DNA from: Rhizobium johnstonii 3841
GTDB lineage: Bacteria; Pseudomonadota; Alphaproteobacteria; Rhizobiales; Rhizobiaceae
Assembly: GCF_000009265.1 (NCBI RefSeq)
Contig: NC_008380.1
Span: forward strand, 4,981,501-5,045,500
Reading direction: 5' to 3'
Length of the DNA: 64,000 bases
In this document: positions 59,812 to 64,000 of the stretch, in pieces
Numbering within the stretch: the first letter of the stretch is position 1
How the letters are laid out: the number at the start of each line of letters is the position of its first letter
Notes under the pieces: generated by a model
The model's database searches: none
What the model was told of the DNA's origin: nothing
The model's input: only the letters and a program-made list of their open reading frames with translations
Translations under genes and position numbers: made by a program

Positions 59812-61722
59812 TCACATCGGTAAGGAGCCAAAACCGCGTCTGCGCAGCGCCTCGGCAATTTCCTCTAAAATCGTTGGATCATCGATGGTTGCAGGCATCT
59901 TCCAGGGTATGCCGTCGGCAATCTTCTGCATCGTGCCGCGCAGGATTTTGCCTGAGCGTGTCTTCGGCAACCGGTTAACGGTGATGGCCGTCTTGAAGGC
60001 GGCGACAGGCCCTATCGAATCACGAATCATCGCCACGACCTCTGATTCGATCGCCGTCACGTCACGGGAAACATGTCGCTTCAGCACCAGGAAACCACAG
60101 GGCGCCTGACCCTTCAGTGCATCGATCACGCCGATGACCGCGCATTCGGCGACATCGGGATGACGTGCACAGACCTCCTCCATCGCCCCTGTCGAGAGCC
60201 GATGCCCGGCGCAATTGATGATGTCGTCGGTGCGCGACATGATGAAGAGATAGCCGTCCTCATCGACATAGCCGGCATCGGCCGTCTTGTAATAGCCGGG
60301 AAACTCATCGAGATAGGCCGAGCGAAAACGCTCGTCGGCGTTCCAGAGGGTCGGCAGGCAGCCGGGCGGCAGGGGCAGCTTCACGACGATATTGCCGAGC
60401 GTTCCCGCCTCGATCGGATGACCGGCATCGTCCAGCACCGCAATATCATAGCCGGGCATCGGCAGTGTCGGCGAACCGTGCTTGATGGGAAGGGCGCCGA
60501 GACCGAGCGGATTTGCGGCGATCGGCCAGCCGGTCTCCGTCTGCCACCAATGATCGATGACAGGTATGCCGAGCATGCGCTCGGCCCATTTCAACGTCTC
60601 CGGATCCGCTCTCTCGCCGGCCAGAAACAGTGCGCGCAAATCCGGCATGGGATATTGGCGCATCAGTTCACCGTCACCATCCTCCCGCCGGATGGCGCGG
60701 AATGCCGTCGGGGCCGTGAACAGCACCCGCACCTGATACTCCGAAACGATGCGCCAGAATGTACCCGCATCCGGAGTGCCGACCGGCTTCCCCTCGAAGA
60801 TCAGTGTGGTTACGCCTGATAGCAGCGGGGCATAGACGATATAGGAATGCCCGACGACCCAGCCGATATCCGAAGCCGTCCAGAAGACCTCGCCCGGCTT
60901 CAAGCCGTAGATATTGCGCATCGACCAGTTGAGCGCGACCATATGGCCGCCATTGTCGCGCACGACGCCCTTCGGCTGGCCCGTCGTGCCCGAAGTATAG
61001 AGGATGTAGAGCGGATCTGTCGCTTTGACGGAGACACAGGCGATCTCATCGCCACGATGCTGCGCCACCGCCACCTCGAAATCCTGATCTCGATCGCCGA
61101 CGAGATCTGCCCGAAGCTCCGGCCGCTGCAGCACCAGACAGCGCTCCGGCTTCGAACGCGCGATCTCGATCGCCTGATCGACCAGTGGCTTGTAGGCGAC
61201 GATGCGACCAGGCTCGAGCCCGCAGCTCGCGGTGATCACCAGCTTCGCACCGCAATCGTCGATGCGCGCCGCAAGTTCGCTGGCGGCAAACCCGCCGAAA
61301 ACGACGGAGTGAACCGCACCGATGCGGGCGCAGGCAAGCATCGAAAAGACCGCCTCCGGCACCATCGGCATATAAAGGATGACGCGGTCGCCTTTGCCGA
61401 TACCGCGCTCGACCAGTGCTGCTGCGATGGCCATCACCTCCCGAAGCACTTCATCATAGGTGAAACGGCGCTTCTCGCCGTTCATTGCGCTGTCGAATAT
61501 GACCGCTGTCTCGCCGCCGCGGCCGGCAGCCACATGCCGGTCCAGGCAATTGTGGCATGTATTGGTTTCCGCGTCTGAGAACCAACGGCCATAGACACCG
61601 TCATTGGGTGAAAAAATCCGCTCTGGCGGCTTGAACCAGTCGATGTCACTGGCCGCTTCGCGCCAGAAGGCTTCGGGATCGCGTTTCCAGGCCGCATAGG
61701 CCTGATGATAGCCGTTCCGCAT
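59812..61722 (-). CDS. prpE: Propionyl-CoA synthetase (PrpE-type acyl-CoA ligase)
   Basis: This 636-residue ligase belongs to the acetyl/propionyl-CoA synthetase family and is closest in motif to PrpE. AMP-forming motifs are YTSGTTGQPKGVVRDNGG, DHWWQTETGWPIAANPLG and YYKTADAGYVDEDGYLFIMS. The C-terminal regulated lysine is in PKTRSGKILRGTMQK. The tryptophan and glycine positions that set chain length cannot be judged with certainty, so acetate or propionate are both possible substrates. The ATG at 61722 has GGGGAGGAG four bases upstream, again complementary to the sRNA loops. Confidence 0.9.
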   Translation of the reverse strand: MRNGYHQAYAAWKRDPEAFWREAASDIDWFKPPERIFSPNDGVYGRWFSDAETNTCHNCLDRHVAAGRGGETAVIFDSAMNGEKRRFTYDEVLREVMAIAAALVERGIGKGDRVILYMPMVPEAVFSMLACARIGAVHSVVFGGFAASELAARIDDCGAKLVITASCGLEPGRIVAYKPLVDQAIEIARSKPERCLVLQRPELRADLVGDRDQDFEVAVAQHRGDEIACVSVKATDPLYILYTSGTTGQPKGVVRDNGGHMVALNWSMRNIYGLKPGEVFWTASDIGWVVGHSYIVYAPLLSGVTTLIFEGKPVGTPDAGTFWRIVSEYQVRVLFTAPTAFRAIRREDGDGELMRQYPMPDLRALFLAGERADPETLKWAERMLGIPVIDHWWQTETGWPIAANPLGLGALPIKHGSPTLPMPGYDIAVLDDAGHPIEAGTLGNIVVKLPLPPGCLPTLWNADERFRSAYLDEFPGYYKTADAGYVDEDGYLFIMSRTDDIINCAGHRLSTGAMEEVCARHPDVAECAVIGVIDALKGQAPCGFLVLKRHVSRDVTAIESEVVAMIRDSIGPVAAFKTAITVNRLPKTRSGKILRGTMQKIADGIPWKMPATIDDPTILEEIAEALRRRGFGSLPM

Positions 61723-61804
61723 CTGCTCCTCCCCAGGACATGCAAACCTCGATATCAATCTAGGCGGCATTAAGGGGAACAGGAAGCCCGACCAAAGCAG
61801 CGTT

Positions 61805-62464
61805 TCATCGCGTGCCGAAAATCGCCGACCCCACACGCACGCTGGTGGCGCCAAAGGCGATGGCTGTCTCGTAGTCGCCCGACATGCCCATGGAAAGTTT
61901 TTCGACGCCGCATTTGAGCGCGAGCTTTGCCAGCAGGGCGAAATGCGGCCCGGGATTTTCCTCGGCCGGCGGAATGCACATCAAACCTTCGATCGAAAGG
62001 CCGAGTTCGTCGCGGCAGAGGGCGACGAAGGCTGGCGTGTCGTCTGGAGCGATGCCGGCCTTCTGCGGTTCGAGCCCGGTATTGACCTGGACATAGAGCC
62101 GCAGCGCCTTGGCTTGCCGCTTCATCTCCTCGGCAAGCGCGCGGGCGATCTTTTCCCGATCTACCGTCTCGATGACGTCGAAGAGTGCGACGGCATCCGC
62201 CGCCTTGTTTGATTGCAGCGGCCCGATCAGATGCAGCTTGATATCCTGATGCTCGGCCTTCAGCGCCGGCCACTTGCCCTGGCTTTCCTGCACCCGGTTC
62301 TCGCCGAAGACACGCTGCCCAGCTTCGATGGCCGGGCGGATCGCGTCCGCCTCGAAGGTCTTCGACACCGCGACCAGCTGAACGGAACCCGCCGGACGAC
62401 CTGCCGCGCGTTCCCCGGCCGCAATCCGTGATCGCACGTCGTTCAACCGCTCTTGAAGTTCCAT
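61805..62464 (-). CDS. YggS family PLP homeostasis protein (PLPBP)
   Basis: This 219-residue protein binds pyridoxal phosphate and buffers vitamin B6 levels; no enzyme activity is proven for the family. The PLP lysine is K35 in LVAVSKTFEADAI, followed by FGENRVQESQGKW, HLIGPLQSNKA and the C-terminal LSMGMSGDYETAIAFGATSVRVGSAIFG, which binds the phosphate. The length is typical. The ATG at 62464 is chosen by homology. The gene is divergent from leuS. Confidence 0.94.
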   Translation of the reverse strand: MELQERLNDVRSRIAAGERAAGRPAGSVQLVAVSKTFEADAIRPAIEAGQRVFGENRVQESQGKWPALKAEHQDIKLHLIGPLQSNKAADAVALFDVIETVDREKIARALAEEMKRQAKALRLYVQVNTGLEPQKAGIAPDDTPAFVALCRDELGLSIEGLMCIPPAEENPGPHFALLAKLALKCGVEKLSMGMSGDYETAIAFGATSVRVGSAIFGTR

Positions 62465-62664
62465 CGTTCTGCCTCGACATACCAGCATTAAAGGATTGGC
62501 AATGAACTAACCAGCCAACCTGTGCTTGCCAAGACCCGCCTTCGCGAAATCGCTTGTGCGTGATCAAGATCGGACGCTTGCAGCGCCTGCAAAACTTGAC
62601 GCTACGGTGGTTTCATGGTGAAGGTCTCGACCAACTCCCCTGATTTTCCGGAAATACGAATACC

Positions 62665-64000
62665 ATGGCCACCGAACGTTATAATCCGCGCGATGCCGAG
62701 CCCCGCTGGCAGCAGAAATGGAATGAAGACAAGGTCTTCGAGACCGACAATGCCGATCCGCGCGAAAAATATTACGTCCTCGAAATGTTCCCGTATCCAT
62801 CGGGGCGCATCCATATGGGCCATGTCCGCAATTACGCCATGGGCGATGTCGTCGCCCGCTACAAGCGCGCCCGCGGTTACAACGTGCTGCATCCGATGGG
62901 CTGGGACGCCTTCGGCATGCCGGCAGAGAATGCCGCCATGGAGCGCGGCGTGCATCCCGCTTCCTGGACGTACCAGAATATCGGCTCGATGAAGGCGCAG
63001 CTGAAGGCCATGGGGCTTTCACTAGACTGGAGCCGTGAGTTTGCCACCTGCGACGTCGAATATTACCAGCATCAGCAGCACCTCTTCCTGGATTTCCTGG
63101 AAAAGGGCCTGGTCTATCGCAAGCAGTCGAAGGTCAACTGGGATCCTGTCGACAACACCGTGCTCGCCAACGAACAGGTGATCGATGGCCGCGGCTGGCG
63201 TTCCGGTGCGCTGGTCGAACAGCGCGAACTGACGCAATGGTTCTTCAAGATCACCGACTTCAGCCAGGATCTGCTGGACGCGCTGGATACGCTCGACCAG
63301 TGGCCGGAAAAAGTGCGCTTGATGCAGAAGAACTGGATCGGCCGTTCGGAAGGCCTGACGATCCGCTGGGAGATCGTGCCGGAAACGGCACCTGCCGGCG
63401 AGAGCGAAGTGACGGTCTATACGACCCGGCCGGACACGCTCTTCGGCGCCTCCTTCCTGGCAATCGCCGCCGATCATCCGCTGGCGAAGGATGCCGCCGC
63501 GAAGAACCCTGAGATCGAAGCCTTCTGCGACGAGTGCCGCCGCGCCGGCACCTCGCTCGCAGCACTCGAGACCGCCGAAAAGAAGGGCATGGATACCGGT
63601 ATCCGCGTCAGGCACCCGCTCGATCCCTCCTGGGAGCTGCCGGTCTATATCGCCAATTTCGTCTTGATGGATTATGGCACGGGCGCAATCTTCGGCTGCC
63701 CCTCGGGCGACCAGCGCGACCTTGATTTTGCCCGCAAATATGGCCTGCCGGTGGTGGCCGTCGTCATGCCGAGGGATGGAGATGCCGCAAGCTTTTCCGT
63801 CGGCGACACGGCCTATGACGGCGATGGCGTGATGATCAATTCGCGCTTCCTCGACGGCAAGACGACTGAGGAAGCCTTCAATATCGTCGCCGACCGGCTG
63901 TCGGCCGCTTCGCTCGGCAATGCTCCGCAGGGTGAACGCAAGGTCAATTTCCGCCTGCGCGACTGGGGCATTTCCCGCCAGCGTTATTGGGGCTGCCCGA
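62665..64000 (+). CDS. leuS: Leucyl-tRNA synthetase, 5' part (runs off the window)
   Basis: LeuS charges tRNA-Leu. The first 445 codons are present without a stop. The start [15 protein letters not shown] is the normal bacterial LeuS N-terminus. The class I HIGH motif appears as [11 protein letters not shown] at about 43-53, followed by [16 protein letters not shown]. The CP1 editing domain begins near residue 220, with [17 protein letters not shown] and the later [15 protein letters not shown]. The KMSKS motif lies beyond the end. The ATG at 62665 has only a weak CGGAAA upstream. A TTGACG at 62596-62601 could be the -35 box. The gene continues past base 64000. Confidence 0.95.

Noticed and set aside
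1..64000. CRISPR arrays, tRNA/rRNA genes, prophage or insertion sequences
   Set aside because: No regularly spaced direct repeats, no tRNA-like cloverleaf ends with CCA, and no transposase, integrase or phage structural gene was seen.

Overview
This 64 kb window reads as a high-GC chromosomal segment of a fast-growing Rhizobium of the R. leguminosarum / R. etli type. Evidence for this is the gene order obgE-proB-proA-nadD and rsfS-rlmH, the RIME-like and other palindromic intergenic mosaics, the ImuA-ImuB-DnaE2 mutasome, the large NAD-glutamate dehydrogenase, TrcR (DUF1013) and an orphan rhizobial flagellin. Most genes are housekeeping and closely packed, with many ATGA-type overlaps. No phage, insertion sequence, CRISPR array, rRNA or tRNA gene was seen. 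A near-perfect parS site just after leuB suggests the segment lies in the origin-proximal part of the chromosome (inference).

Layout. 0.1-6.5 kb: two GNAT acetyltransferases, a divergent endonuclease/exonuclease/phosphatase-fold enzyme, then obgE-proB-proA-nadD. 6.5-7.0 kb: an intergenic region with a candidate small RNA on the minus strand made of three hairpins, each with a CUCCUCC-type loop. This resembles the rhizobial alpha-r8/MmgR group. Two Mo-box-like operators follow before modA. 7.0-10.2 kb: modABC and a convergent modE. 10.4-16.2 kb: rsfS, rlmH, an EnvC-like murein factor, ctpA, a divergent polysaccharide deacetylase and rppH. 16.3-23.2 kb, minus strand: bfd-bfr and the SOS-controlled imuA-imuB-dnaE2 operon. 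23.3-30 kb: small enzymes, leuD, a serine/threonine dehydratase-like enzyme, leuB, parS and a PAP2 phosphatase. 30-36.7 kb, minus strand: an MHS-type transporter with a large periplasmic insertion, a DUF3299-ATPase-permease metal-transport-like operon with a His-rich loop, and a PHO-box-controlled alkaline phosphatase. 37-49 kb: asd, a lytic transglycosylase, a diguanylate cyclase, carbonic anhydrase, pyridoxal kinase, NAD-GDH and a UMF1-type transporter. 49-57.6 kb, minus strand: acsA, htpX, rsmB-like, heparinase-like and purH, with a small SDHAF4-like gene on the plus strand. 57.8-64 kb: trcR, flagellin, a propionyl-CoA synthetase, a YggS-like PLP protein and the 5' part of leuS, which runs off the window.

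Functional themes. Nutrient responses stand out: molybdate (ModE/Mo-box/ModABC), phosphate (PHO box/PhoA), iron (Bfd/Bfr), possibly zinc (DUF3299 operon), and carbon/nitrogen balance (Acs, PrpE, GDH, and the MmgR-like RNA, whose family is known to affect PHB storage and to respond to nitrogen). DNA damage is covered by a LexA-type GTTC-N7-GTTC site in front of imuA. At least seven intergenic palindromic mosaic elements are scattered between genes, several directly next to stop codons.
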